From the NCBI GenBank assembly GCA_023229175.1, contig JALNZV010000002.1, positions 62,001 to 126,000 of the forward strand: a stretch of DNA of 64,000 bases. Reading direction: 5' to 3'. The notes beneath the pieces are model-generated. The model made no database searches. It had not been told where the DNA came from and worked only from the letters and a program-made list of their open reading frames with translations. Shown piece after piece: positions 45,086-54,676 of the stretch (the first letter of the stretch is position 1; every line of letters starts with the position of its first letter). Both the position numbers and the translations under genes were made by a program. This DNA comes from Tissierellaceae bacterium (GTDB lineage Bacteria > Bacillota > Clostridia > Tissierellales > Tissierellaceae).

Positions 45086-46549
45086 TTATCCCTGTAAGTA
45101 ATCGATGCAAATATGCTTAATCTCTGTATACTTTAATATACCCTCTAGACCTGCTGCCCTACCTATGCCGCTACTTTTAAATCCACCTGTCTCTGCTTCT
45201 GGAAATAGTTTGTTGTAGCAATTTATCCAGCATGTGCCGGCTTTTATTTTTCTCGAAACCCTCATAGCTTTACTTATATCTTGAGTCCATACTCCCGATG
45301 CCAAGCCAAAATCTGTGCAGTTTGCCAGTTCAATTGCCTCCTCTTCAGTGTCAAAGGTCTGTATGGCCAAGACTGGTCCAAATATTTCTTCTTGAACTAC
45401 CTTAGATTTAATCGGAGGATTTAACAATAAAGTTGGTGCTATGAAATATCCCTTGGCATAGTCTCCCACATTGAGCCTGAAACCACCAGTTAAAAGCCAT
45501 GAATCCTCTTTCCCTTCCTCTATATAGCCCATTATCTTATTCATTTGTTTCTCCGATATTACTGGCCCCAGTTGTGTGTCTTCTTCTATTCCATGTCCTA
45601 TTTTTAGGGATTCTACCTCTTTTACCAATCTGTCTAAAAACATTTCTGCTATGGAATTTTCCAATATTAACCTAGAACCCAATGTACAGAGCTGCCCTGC
45701 ATTGGAAAAGGCGGCCTTGATTATATAAGGTATGGCCTTGTCAATATCTGCGTCGGCAAATACGATATTAGGTGATTTTCCCCCAAGCTCTAAGGATACC
45801 TTTTTCATAGTGTCTGCACATACTTTCATTATGTTTTTGCCTGTTTCGCTGCTCCCAGTAAAAGTAATCATGTCAATGTCTGGATGGTTAATAAGTCTAT
45901 CTCCTATTACCCTTCCTTGCCCTGTAATTCCATTTATTACTCCCTTTGGCATAAGCTCTGTCTCATGAAGATATTTTATCAATACCATATTTGAAGCAGA
46001 AGTTTGACTGGCAGGCTTAAATACCAAGGTGTTACCCGCAGCTAAAGCTGGTATGGCATCTCTCATAAATAATGTCACTGGATAGTTCCAAGGTAAAATA
46101 GCCCCAACTACCCCCACAGGTTCCCTGCTCATAATGGACAGAGTATTTCTATCTATGGAATTGCTCCTTCCGTATAAGGTTTTTATGGCTCCTGCATTGT
46201 ATTTCAAATAATTGATGGCATTGGATACTTCCATTCTAGCTTCTGATATGGGTTTCCCCGATTCTAAGGATAGTATGGCAGATGCTTCTTCATGATTTTC
46301 CTTTATAACTCTAGCCCACTCATTTAGGGCATCGGACCTTAACCTAGGATCATAGGACCAGTCGGATTGTTCCAAGGCCTCCTTGGCATATTTTACAGCC
46401 TGATTTACATCTTCTTCACCAGATTTTGCTACTGTAGATACTAGTTCCCCATCTCCAGGGCAGTAATTATTCATGGTTTCTTTCCCAAAACTATCTATCC
46501 ATTGTCCATTAATATAGTTTTTAAATTCCCAAAATCTATTTTTAGTCAT
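45086..46549 (-). CDS. NAD(P)-dependent aldehyde dehydrogenase
   Basis: About 487 residues from the ATG at 46549, preceded by AGAGGTG; a TTG five codons earlier opens the frame. ALDH superfamily motifs: ILPWNYPVTLFM, FTGSSETGKNIM, the general-base Glu in SLELGGKSPNIVF, and the nucleophile Cys in NAGQLCTLGSRL. It oxidises an aldehyde to the acid in the cytoplasm. The substrate is unknown. The gene lies directly after ubiD (17 bp), so its aldehyde may come from the same pathway. Confidence 0.93.
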   Translation of the reverse strand: MTKNRFWEFKNYINGQWIDSFGKETMNNYCPGDGELVSTVAKSGEEDVNQAVKYAKEALEQSDWSYDPRLRSDALNEWARVIKENHEEASAILSLESGKPISEARMEVSNAINYLKYNAGAIKTLYGRSNSIDRNTLSIMSREPVGVVGAILPWNYPVTLFMRDAIPALAAGNTLVFKPASQTSASNMVLIKYLHETELMPKGVINGITGQGRVIGDRLINHPDIDMITFTGSSETGKNIMKVCADTMKKVSLELGGKSPNIVFADADIDKAIPYIIKAAFSNAGQLCTLGSRLILENSIAEMFLDRLVKEVESLKIGHGIEEDTQLGPVISEKQMNKIMGYIEEGKEDSWLLTGGFRLNVGDYAKGYFIAPTLLLNPPIKSKVVQEEIFGPVLAIQTFDTEEEAIELANCTDFGLASGVWTQDISKAMRVSRKIKAGTCWINCYNKLFPEAETGGFKSSGIGRAAGLEGILKYTEIKHICIDYLQG

Positions 46550-46566
46550 ATTACACCTCTTCAATT

Positions 46567-47955
46567 TTAGTGAATTCCAAAGTTTTTCTCCCCATCTAAC
46601 ATTTTTCTAGCTTCCTCCAATAAGTCTTCTGGAAGTCTTATCTTAGTTGCCTTCCAGTCTAATGCCTTAGTTGCATCTATGCCCATCTTTGCTGACATTC
46701 CATTTATAGATGAAGGATCTAAAGAATTGCATATTACCTTAGGCACTATGAATACGTCCCTGTCTGCCTGCATTCTCGTGGCCATGCTCCAAATAACTTC
46801 TTCCTCATCGTATATATCTATGTCGCTATTTACGGCTATGATTAGCTTTAGATATGGGTCTAAACCAAATAACAGCATCATAGCCTGCTTTACTTGTCCT
46901 TCTGCCTTTGGGTCTATGGCCATATATGCATGGAAATGACATCCATTCTTCGGCATGCTAAGTCCCATTACCTCTGGAATTTCCTTTTTCAATTTATCTA
47001 AAAGTATTATTTCCTTGGTAAATTGACTGAGGAGCAGGTGTTCCCAGGCAAATCCTGGCACTAAGTCTTGGTAAATTGCATCCTCCCTTTTAGTTATACA
47101 GGTTACGTAAAATACATTCCTAGTAGAATGATCTGTTCCATATCCAGTATATTCTGCGAAAGGTCCTTCATCTTCCAGTTCATCGACGCTAATATATCCC
47201 TCTATGACGTACTCAGCCTGAGCAGGGACATAGATGTCAACAGTTTTACCTTTTACTACTTTTGCATTTTGGTTCATATATGTTGAAGCCCAGGAGTAGT
47301 CGTCATAGTTTTGAGGTATTTTAGTAGCACCTGTGATGTAATAGGCAGGGTGGGTGCCTATTACTACAGCGATTTCCAAATTTTTATTCAGTTCCTTGCT
47401 CCTATTATAATACCTCCATAGGTCTCCCCGGGAGTGAAGGCTTATGCCCATTTTGTTTCTATCCTTTAGCTGCATCCTATGGAAGCTAAAATTGTGTCTT
47501 CCTGTATCTGGATCCTTTGCTATAACAATACCTGACGTTATGTATCTTCCTGCATCGCCAGGGAAATGCTTATATATGGGTAAATCGAGAATATTTAAAT
47601 CTTCTCCTTTGAATATTAACTCCTGAACTGGACCGTCATCCTCTACATCCAGTTGATTAAATTCCTCAATCTTCTCCTCTGTGTCTACTATATTAAAAAT
47701 ACATTTCTTTATTGTATCTCTATTGGCAAATACATTGGCTATTGTCCTTTCACCTGTAGAAGGGTGCCTAAATTCCACTATGGGAAACTTACCCTTACTT
47801 TCCAATTCGTATACTATTGCAGATAATAGGTAATCTTCTCTTTGTATGTTGAAGAGCAAATGCTCATTGTCTTCTAATTTATCTAGGAAAAATCTTAGGG
47901 ACTGTTCCTCAACCTTATGCCCTTTCTCCTTTGTATTTCTTAAATCCTCTTTCAT
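46567..47955 (-). CDS. UbiD-family prenylated-FMN decarboxylase
   Basis: About 462 residues from the ATG at 47955, which has GGAGGTGG upstream; the frame extends 24 codons further into the kinase gene. Family features: YITSGIVIAKDPDTGRHN, SFHRMQLKDRNKMGISLH with conserved Arg, IGTHPAYYITGAT, and EDEGPFAEYTGYGTDH with the catalytic Glu. UbiD enzymes (de)carboxylate aromatic or alpha,beta-unsaturated acids using prenylated FMN made by UbiX, which is not in this window. It overlaps the kinase gene by 41 bases. The pairing with the LpdD-like gene supports this subgroup. The substrate is unknown. Confidence 0.92.
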   Translation of the reverse strand: MKEDLRNTKEKGHKVEEQSLRFFLDKLEDNEHLLFNIQREDYLLSAIVYELESKGKFPIVEFRHPSTGERTIANVFANRDTIKKCIFNIVDTEEKIEEFNQLDVEDDGPVQELIFKGEDLNILDLPIYKHFPGDAGRYITSGIVIAKDPDTGRHNFSFHRMQLKDRNKMGISLHSRGDLWRYYNRSKELNKNLEIAVVIGTHPAYYITGATKIPQNYDDYSWASTYMNQNAKVVKGKTVDIYVPAQAEYVIEGYISVDELEDEGPFAEYTGYGTDHSTRNVFYVTCITKREDAIYQDLVPGFAWEHLLLSQFTKEIILLDKLKKEIPEVMGLSMPKNGCHFHAYMAIDPKAEGQVKQAMMLLFGLDPYLKLIIAVNSDIDIYDEEEVIWSMATRMQADRDVFIVPKVICNSLDPSSINGMSAKMGIDATKALDWKATKIRLPEDLLEEARKMLDGEKNFGIH

Positions 47956-49354
47956 AGTAATCCACCTCCATGGCATTGGGTCTAATAATATTTGCAACTT
48001 TATCTTGCCTCGATTTAGAAGCCTCAATTATATTATCAAAACTATGGACTGCTACTGCTGAAACCAATGCTGCTCCCAAGGCACTGGCTTCTCCTTCTTT
48101 TGATACAATTATCTTTTTATTTGTCACGCTGGACAATATCTGCAAAAATCCCGAAAGCCTGCTCATACCCCCATAAACTCTGATATCCGAAGTATTTCCT
48201 GCCTCCTCAATGGTTTCAAGGGATATTTTCGCCTCGTAAGCCAATCCTTCATATGCAGCCCTGACTATATGGGCCTTTGTGTGAATAGAGCTAATTCTCT
48301 TTATACCACCTTGAATATTTGGGGAAGTGACCTGCCACAAAAGGGGGATTATGTGGAGGTCATGGGATCCAGGAGGTATTGTTTGAGCTATATCATCCAA
48401 CTCCTGCCAGCCACTGTCTAAATCTGTGGTGCCATATAACAGCCTTGCGACCCAATCCATAAATTGGCCCCCTGCCCCTGATCCAAATTCTGGTGCATAA
48501 TAGCCACCAGGCAATATTTCATTAGTTATCTTTTTATTTCCCAGAAAATACTTTTCACTTAAAAGGCTTAAGACAAATGTTGTCCCCAGATTCATGGCTA
48601 TATCTCCCTTGTTAGCTGCACCTGAACCTATTAATCCACAAGGTTGGTCTCCAGGAACAGAAACTACATAGGCTCCTTCTAGCCACCTTGGCATATCATT
48701 CCAAGGCTTTATTATACCTAATTTCTCACCTAAGCCCCTCGATTTTAGTCTGATGAAATTGGGGGTTTTCTGACCAAATATATTATCCGCTGCCTTTCTC
48801 TCTGCAATATTATAGTATCCATTTCTCAATATGGAGCCATGTGTTGTAGTTACTTCATTTAATAGGGTGCTAATTAAATAATCTTGAGGAGACAGCCAGC
48901 TATAAGCACTATCGAATAATTCCCTTTCATTTTCCATAAACCATAATATCTTCGACATGCCATTGAAGGATACGAGAGGACAACCAGTTATATTGTAATA
49001 CTCATTCTCAGTTATGCCGTATTTCTCTATTTCGTCTGCTGCAATTGCCCTCTCATCGCTGTCACATATGGCTGCCGCCAAAGGCTTTAACTCTTTATCT
49101 ATAGGGATAATAGTCCCCCTTTGATGGGTTATCCCCAATGCTAGAACCTTGTCCTTCTCCGTAAAGTCCAAATCGTGTATACATTGGAAAAACGTGGACT
49201 TCAAATCTAGAGCATCCATCTCCTGATGTCCATGGCTTATATTTTCCCTAAAGTAGTCCCTTTTTATTCTCTTTACTACTTTCTTGCTATCTAAGTCATA
49301 TGCAAGTATTCGCACTCCGTGGGTACCTACGTCTATACCAAGTACAAATTTCAA
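47915..49354 (-). CDS. FGGY-family carbohydrate kinase
   Basis: 479 residues. The N-terminal phosphate-binding loop is GIDVGTHGVRILAYD; then ALGITHQRGTIIPID in the sugar-binding part, MNLGTTFVLSLL, and a C-terminal VYGGMSRLSGFLQIL adenosine motif. FGGY kinases phosphorylate sugars, polyols or related carbonyl compounds such as autoinducer-2 (LsrK). The specific substrate is not evident. Together with the LsrF-like aldolase it forms a kinase-aldolase pair. Its 3' end overlaps ubiD, suggesting tight co-expression. Confidence 0.92.
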   Translation of the reverse strand: MKFVLGIDVGTHGVRILAYDLDSKKVVKRIKRDYFRENISHGHQEMDALDLKSTFFQCIHDLDFTEKDKVLALGITHQRGTIIPIDKELKPLAAAICDSDERAIAADEIEKYGITENEYYNITGCPLVSFNGMSKILWFMENERELFDSAYSWLSPQDYLISTLLNEVTTTHGSILRNGYYNIAERKAADNIFGQKTPNFIRLKSRGLGEKLGIIKPWNDMPRWLEGAYVVSVPGDQPCGLIGSGAANKGDIAMNLGTTFVLSLLSEKYFLGNKKITNEILPGGYYAPEFGSGAGGQFMDWVARLLYGTTDLDSGWQELDDIAQTIPPGSHDLHIIPLLWQVTSPNIQGGIKRISSIHTKAHIVRAAYEGLAYEAKISLETIEEAGNTSDIRVYGGMSRLSGFLQILSSVTNKKIIVSKEGEASALGAALVSAVAVHSFDNIIEASKSRQDKVANIIRPNAMEVDYYERGFKKYKGERA

Positions 49355-49379
49355 TATTATCTACCTCCATAGAGATGAA

Positions 49380-50480
49380 TTATTTTGATAGATCTAAACC
49401 AACCTTAATATTTTTTCCCTTCCCATAGTCTTCGATTCCTTCTACTATCTGATCTAAAGGATATTCTATATTTCTAATTAAATTGTAGTCAAAATGCTTG
49501 TTTTTTAAAATCTCTATGGCTTCTTCAGCGTGTTTGTCCTCAAATCCCACAGTTCCCGTCAATGTAACCATTCTGTAGTGGATGTCGTTTAAGCTAACTG
49601 TAAGTTTTTCCTCATTTATATCCGCTGAAGCAAATAGGTTGATTTTCCCCTCCTTTGCTACCATAGCTAAAGCCTGCTCTACACAGGATTTTTGTGCTTT
49701 TCCCCCTGCTGTAACGAAAATCTTATCTGCTCCTATATTGTTTGTTAGGGAAAGTACCCCTTGTATTACATCTTCCTTAGACGAGTTTAATATGATGTCA
49801 GCTCCTAGTTTTCCCGATAGTTTAAGCCTTTCATCGTCTATATCGATGCAAATTATTTTTTTTGCTTTGTGATAGCTGGCAACTATGGTGTGAAAAAGCC
49901 CCATGGGCCCAAGTCCTATGATGACAACGGTGTCATTTTCGTCTACTCCTACCTTGTTTATGCTGTGAATAACATCCGCCAGGGGTTCAATTAGACTTCC
50001 TGCGGCATAATCTATTTCATCAGGCAGTTTAATTACACATTGCTCAGGTACCTTTAAATGGGTAGCAAAACAACCTCCTATGCCTTCTTCCTTCATTAAT
50101 CTAATACAGTCCCCAAAGTTTCCAGCAGAACCGCCTACACCCAATAAGTTTAGACACATGTTTTTCTTCCCCATTTTACAATAATGACACTCACCGCAGC
50201 TAATCATAGGTTGAATAGCAACTCTATCACCAGCCTGAAAATTTTTGATGTTTTCCCCAGTCTCTATTACAATACCTGCTGCCTCATGACCTAGGATATA
50301 TGGGCCTTCTTCATTCAATCCCACTTCCACATCGTCCTTGTGACCGTAGTACTTTTTCAAATCCGTCGGGCATAGGGTTGCTTTCTTTAGCTCCACTATT
50401 AGATAATCGCCCTCGCATTTTGGAATTTCCATTTCCTCTATTCTGATGTCTTCTATTCCGTATAACATAGCTGCTTTCAT
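49380..50480 (-). CDS. Zinc-dependent medium-chain dehydrogenase (alcohol/polyol type)
   Basis: 366 residues. Catalytic zinc ligands: Cys in LCPTDLKKYYG and His-Glu in ILGHEAAG; structural zinc in CGECHYCKMGKKNMC. The Rossmann motif is VIIGLGPMGLFH. The family covers alcohol, sorbitol and threonine dehydrogenases that oxidise a secondary alcohol with NAD(P)+. It sits between the kinase and the aldolase, consistent with oxidising a sugar-phosphate or polyol before cleavage. AAGGAGG precedes the start. Confidence 0.92.
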   Translation of the reverse strand: MKAAMLYGIEDIRIEEMEIPKCEGDYLIVELKKATLCPTDLKKYYGHKDDVEVGLNEEGPYILGHEAAGIVIETGENIKNFQAGDRVAIQPMISCGECHYCKMGKKNMCLNLLGVGGSAGNFGDCIRLMKEEGIGGCFATHLKVPEQCVIKLPDEIDYAAGSLIEPLADVIHSINKVGVDENDTVVIIGLGPMGLFHTIVASYHKAKKIICIDIDDERLKLSGKLGADIILNSSKEDVIQGVLSLTNNIGADKIFVTAGGKAQKSCVEQALAMVAKEGKINLFASADINEEKLTVSLNDIHYRMVTLTGTVGFEDKHAEEAIEILKNKHFDYNLIRNIEYPLDQIVEGIEDYGKGKNIKVGLDLSK

Positions 50481-50513
50481 CTCAAAATTTCCTCCTTGTG
50501 TATATACATTTTG

Positions 50514-51341
50514 TCAATTTATTTCCCTTATTATTCTAAAATACTTCTCCTCATCGTCGTCGTAGGTAATGGCTTTTAAAGCTTCTATCATCTTTGCAGG
50601 GTCGCTGCTTTGCCATACATTTCGCCCAAATACAACTCCACATACTCCGCATTTATTTGCTTCAGATATGGTATTTGCTATGTCCTCTGCCGAAGCTTTG
50701 CTTCCACCTAAGATAGCCACTGGCACAGGGCAGTTGTCAAGTACCTCCTTGAACTGTTCTCCACTTCCTACGAAATCAATCTTTACTAAATCTGCCCCCA
50801 GCTCTGCACTAATTCTGGCCATATGGGAGTATAGATTGACATCTTCTTTCATCTCGTCAGTCAAAAGCTCCCCCCAAGTGGTGGGCTCCACAATAAGAGG
50901 CAAATTCCAATAGTTGCATTCCTCCGCCAAACGGGTGATATATGCCATATTTTCTGCCACAATTTTCGCATCTCTTCTGCCGAATATAAGGAGGGCCTTT
51001 ATGGCATCAGCTCCCAACCTTACACATTCCTCTACGGAAATAGATTGATGTATTTCCTCTCCCTGTCCCTCCATTTGGGGAATAGTTCCATGTAATATAA
51101 AATCTGTAGATATGACTAAAGAGGGTTTGTTTTTCCCTCCAAAGAGGTAATTAAACCTTCGGGCCATTCCACCGCTTAAAAGTACAGCATCTGGGTTGGC
51201 ATCTATCAATGTGTTTAAAAGCTTTTCTGGATGCTCAAGGCCTGGCTTCACACCGCCTTGTCCGTGATCTAAGGCGACCATTACAGTCTTGTCTCCATTA
51301 AATAGACTTCTCATTCTCATCTCTTTGTTCCAATATCTCAT
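50514..51341 (-). CDS. DhnA/LsrF-like class I aldolase
   Basis: 275 residues. The sequence aligns by eye with LsrF: TVMVALDHGQGG near residue 20, SVEECVRLGADAIKALL, the Schiff-base Lys in GADLVKIDFVG, PVPVAILGGSKAS, and GRNVWQSSDPAKMIEA at the end. The family includes class I fructose-bisphosphate aldolase, the aroA' enzyme and LsrF, which cleaves phosphorylated autoinducer-2. It should cleave or transfer a C-C bond of a phosphorylated ketose-like substrate. It lies 34 bp upstream of the dehydrogenase gene and 2 bp after the amidohydrolase gene. Confidence 0.85.
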   Translation of the reverse strand: MRYWNKEMRMRSLFNGDKTVMVALDHGQGGVKPGLEHPEKLLNTLIDANPDAVLLSGGMARRFNYLFGGKNKPSLVISTDFILHGTIPQMEGQGEEIHQSISVEECVRLGADAIKALLIFGRRDAKIVAENMAYITRLAEECNYWNLPLIVEPTTWGELLTDEMKEDVNLYSHMARISAELGADLVKIDFVGSGEQFKEVLDNCPVPVAILGGSKASAEDIANTISEANKCGVCGVVFGRNVWQSSDPAKMIEALKAITYDDDEEKYFRIIREIN

Positions 51342-51342
51342 A

Positions 51343-52680
51343 TTATCCTCTCCTCTCGAACCTATCTAGTAGTGAAATTAATGCCTTTTTCCCTTCATAA
51401 ATAATCTTTTCTCTATCTAAACTTGTAAATTCTCTATCTCTATAAAGCCATTTGCCGTGAACCATCACATCTGTAACCATATTTCTGTTACCTGAGTAGA
51501 CTAAATTCGATATATTTGGTTCAATATGACCTAAATCTTCAAAGTCAACAACTGTAATGTCAGCGTATTTCCCTTCTTCTATGGAACCGCAGTCCATTTC
51601 CATTCCAAGAGCCCTTGCTCCCCCAATGGTGCTTATTTTAAATGTTTCCTCTGCAGTCATCAATGTGGAATCCTTATATATGCCTTTTTGCAGTAAGGAG
51701 GCAAATTTCATCTCCTCAAAGGTATCCAATGTGTTGTTACAAGGTGCTCCGTCCGAGCCCAAGGAAATAGTTACCCCTGATTTGTAAAGCTTTGCCAAGG
51801 GAGCTACGCCAGAGGCAAGCTTTAGGTTTGCCTTGGGACAGGAAGCTACTTTTATATCGTTTCTGGCAAGTATATCTATATCTTCCTCATCTATACAAAG
51901 ACTATGGGCTAGTAATAGTCTCTCATTTGACAAGCCCATCTTGTCCAGGTATTTTATCTCCGTAAGGCCCCTTTTTTCTTGTACCAATTTGCTCTCTTCC
52001 CACGTTTCACAGGCGTGGGTATGGACCAATATACGATACTTTTCCGATACTTCTTTGATTTCCGTCAAAAGCTCCTCTGATGTGGTCAATATTCCCCTTG
52101 GCATTAATGCGTAGGAAATTCTCTTATCGGCTGCTCCATTCCAGCTTTTGTAAAGCTCCATGGAACTGTCCATAGTTTCCTTTGTAGTCTCGAAGAACTC
52201 CTTTGGCATCCCTCCCAATTCCTCGGGGGTGTCGTTGTAATCCATCATGACCTTGCCAAATACAGCCCTAAGACCCAGCTCATCAATTGCCCTCCCAGTC
52301 ATATGTCCATGTCTCACAGACTCCATGACACAAGCTGAAGTAGTACCTCCAGATATAAGTTCCATACCCGATAACAATGCAGATAAATAAGTACTTTCCT
52401 CATTGTGACTAGCCTCCAAAGGCCATATCTTTGTCCTTAGCCATACAAGGAGGGGTAAATCGTCTGCTTGCCCTTTGAAAAGAGTTTGACAAAAGTGTAC
52501 ATGGGTCTGCACAAATCCAGGGATTACTACTCTTCCCTTTAAATCTACATAATTAGCCCCCTCTACATGGTTCTCCTCCGTTATTTTAACTATTCTATTT
52601 CCCTCTATTAAAATGTTCTTGTATTCTGGCTTCGATTTCCAATCTTTAATTACATAGCAGTTTTTTAAAAGCACAATCAT
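51343..52680 (-). CDS. Amidohydrolase, MTA/SAH deaminase-like
   Basis: 445 residues. Metal-binding motifs of the TIM-barrel amidohydrolases: THVHFCQTLFKG near residue 60, HTHACETWEE, LLAHSLCIDEED, and SLGSDGAPCNN with the catalytic Asp. The layout is that of the subgroup deaminating S-adenosylhomocysteine, methylthioadenosine, adenosine or related purines and triazines. Deamination of a purine nucleoside fits the BMP-type importer it overlaps by four bases (ATGA). The exact substrate is unknown. Confidence 0.9.
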   Translation of the reverse strand: MIVLLKNCYVIKDWKSKPEYKNILIEGNRIVKITEENHVEGANYVDLKGRVVIPGFVQTHVHFCQTLFKGQADDLPLLVWLRTKIWPLEASHNEESTYLSALLSGMELISGGTTSACVMESVRHGHMTGRAIDELGLRAVFGKVMMDYNDTPEELGGMPKEFFETTKETMDSSMELYKSWNGAADKRISYALMPRGILTTSEELLTEIKEVSEKYRILVHTHACETWEESKLVQEKRGLTEIKYLDKMGLSNERLLLAHSLCIDEEDIDILARNDIKVASCPKANLKLASGVAPLAKLYKSGVTISLGSDGAPCNNTLDTFEEMKFASLLQKGIYKDSTLMTAEETFKISTIGGARALGMEMDCGSIEEGKYADITVVDFEDLGHIEPNISNLVYSGNRNMVTDVMVHGKWLYRDREFTSLDREKIIYEGKKALISLLDRFERRG

Positions 52681-53600
52681 ACTAGTCTCCTGCCTTTCTT
52701 ATCCTTAATCCCTTTATGAGATGTAATAGCCAAAGTGATTACAGTTACCACATAGGGGGTCATCAAGGCAAAGTATGAAGGTACATTAATACTTTGAAGT
52801 CTATAAGCTATGCTCTCTACAAAGGCAAAGAGTCCAGTAGCACCTAAAATTCTAAGGGGCTGTGCACCGCTAAAGGCTATAGCAGCCATGGCTATAAATC
52901 CCCTACCTGCAGACATGTTTTCTATAAATTGGGTCAAATACCCAGTAGAAAGGTATGCACCTCCTAATCCGCATAACATGCCATGAAATATTATAGTTAT
53001 AAATCTAATCTTTTTTACATTTATTCCAGAAGTAGCAAGGGCCTCTTCGTCTTCTCCTGCTGCCCTTACGTATGTGCCAAATCTAGTATAAAAAAGTATC
53101 AAATTAATTATTAAGGCTAAAATAATTGATATCCATACGATAATACTTTGATTGTTGATTATTGTATCTAATAAGGGTATGCTTTTTAATCCACTGAAAC
53201 TTGCTCTAGGAATGGCCTGTACCCTTGGGTCATAGAAAGAACCTTTGACTCCAAACATCATTCGCAGTAAATATGTACTAAGACCAGCACCTAAAGAATT
53301 GATAGCTACTCCTGCAATTATTTTATTGGATCTGAGAACTATTACGAAAAATCCAAATACTAAAGCGATGAGAGTTGTGGCTATCATGCCCCCAAGAATG
53401 CCCAGTATCCAGCTTTCCGTTAAGTAATTCACCGTGTAACCGCTGAAGCATCCAATAAGCATAAGACCTTCTAAGCCGATATTTTCAATACCTGCCCTTT
53501 TTGTCATTATGCCTGCTAAGCCCGCAAGCAGTATAGGGGGCATACTTCTAAGGGTTGCTGCCAAAATTTCCGGGCTAAATATAATGCTGAAACTAGACAT
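52677..53600 (-). CDS. Nucleoside-type ABC transporter permease (BPD_transp_2, second subunit)
   Basis: 307 residues, about eight hydrophobic segments. Typical motifs: PPILLAGLAGIMTKRAGIENIGLEGLM at the start (given here as two pieces, PPILLAGLAG and AGIENIGLEGLM), GAGLSTYLLRMMFG, and GLGGAYLSTGYLTQF. This is the YufQ/NupQ type, the smaller of two permeases serving BMP-family nucleoside importers. It overlaps its partner permease by eight bases and the deaminase gene by four. Confidence 0.92.
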   Translation of the reverse strand: MSSFSIIFSPEILAATLRSMPPILLAGLAGIMTKRAGIENIGLEGLMLIGCFSGYTVNYLTESWILGILGGMIATTLIALVFGFFVIVLRSNKIIAGVAINSLGAGLSTYLLRMMFGVKGSFYDPRVQAIPRASFSGLKSIPLLDTIINNQSIIVWISIILALIINLILFYTRFGTYVRAAGEDEEALATSGINVKKIRFITIIFHGMLCGLGGAYLSTGYLTQFIENMSAGRGFIAMAAIAFSGAQPLRILGATGLFAFVESIAYRLQSINVPSYFALMTPYVVTVITLAITSHKGIKDKKGRRLV

Positions 53601-54675
53601 GATCCACTCCCCCCTTCATCTTCATTTTTTGTTTCTTAATACTTTCTCTCTTTTCCAGTAAATCTTTAATATATTTTGTAACTGAATTTTCCGAAGACAT
53701 AAATAGGATGACTAATGCCTGTATTACACTACTCAGCTCAGAAGGTATATTAGTTAAGAGCTCCATAGTCAAGCTCCCGCTCCTCATGGCTCCAAAGAGT
53801 ATGGCAAAAGGTATAACGGCTAAGGCGTTGAAATTTGCCATAAGTCCAATGGTAAGTCCGTCAAATCCATATCCCGGTGAAATGCCCTGAACAAATCTGT
53901 ACTGAATTCCCAGTACCAAGGCAGCACCACCTAAACCTGCCAGTCCACCGCTTATGAACATGGACAGTATAATGTTGTTGTCCACATTAATACCTAAGTA
54001 ACTGGCGAATTCACTATTCTGCCCTGATAATCTCATTTCATATCCTTTTACCGTGTTTTTAAAGTAGAAATATACTAGAATTGCTGCCAAGACAGCTATG
54101 AGAAATCCCGCATTAAATCTGGTACCGTGGTATAGTACAGGAAGTTTCGCACCTGCCTGTACGTTGTTAGTCATACCTATGGGAGCTCCAGGTGCCTTTA
54201 ATGGGTAATTAACTAAATACGATGTAAAAAGTATGGCAACGTAATTTAGCATTAAGGTCGTCACTACTTCATTGGTCCCAGTCTTAATCTTTAATATTGC
54301 TGGTATCATGCCGTAAAGCCCCCCTATTGCGAAGGACATAATAAGTGCCAGTGGCAGTAGCATAAATCCTGGTAAAGGAAAGAATATTCCAATGATAGCT
54401 GCTGCCATAGCTCCAACATACAGCTGTCCTTCAGCTCCGATATTTGCGAAGCCATTTTTAAATGCAACAGCAACTGAAAGCCCTGTGAATATTAATTGGG
54501 TAGAGGTAGCCAAAGTATTTGCCACATTGTCTTTGGTGCTAAATGCCCCTTTTAAAAGAGATGCGTAGGCGACAATAGGATTATCTCCATTTATAAGTAT
54601 TAAAACGCCTCCTACCAACAGGGATAATACAAATGCTAGCAACGAAACAAATACTACCACTTGTCTTTGCTTCAT
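53593..54675 (-). CDS. Nucleoside-type ABC transporter permease (BPD_transp_2, first subunit)
   Basis: 360 residues. A first helix, then ALLKGAFSTKDNVANTL, VAFKNGFANIGAEGQLYVG, TNEVVTTLMLNYVAI and GGLAGLGGAALVLG, all typical of YufP/NupP. It forms a heterodimeric channel with the next gene product. It starts 2 bp after the ATPase gene. No unusual features. Confidence 0.93.
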   Translation of the reverse strand: MKQRQVVVFVSLLAFVLSLLVGGVLILINGDNPIVAYASLLKGAFSTKDNVANTLATSTQLIFTGLSVAVAFKNGFANIGAEGQLYVGAMAAAIIGIFFPLPGFMLLPLALIMSFAIGGLYGMIPAILKIKTGTNEVVTTLMLNYVAILFTSYLVNYPLKAPGAPIGMTNNVQAGAKLPVLYHGTRFNAGFLIAVLAAILVYFYFKNTVKGYEMRLSGQNSEFASYLGINVDNNIILSMFISGGLAGLGGAALVLGIQYRFVQGISPGYGFDGLTIGLMANFNALAVIPFAILFGAMRSGSLTMELLTNIPSELSSVIQALVILFMSSENSVTKYIKDLLEKRESIKKQKMKMKGGVDHV

Positions 54676-54676
54676 A

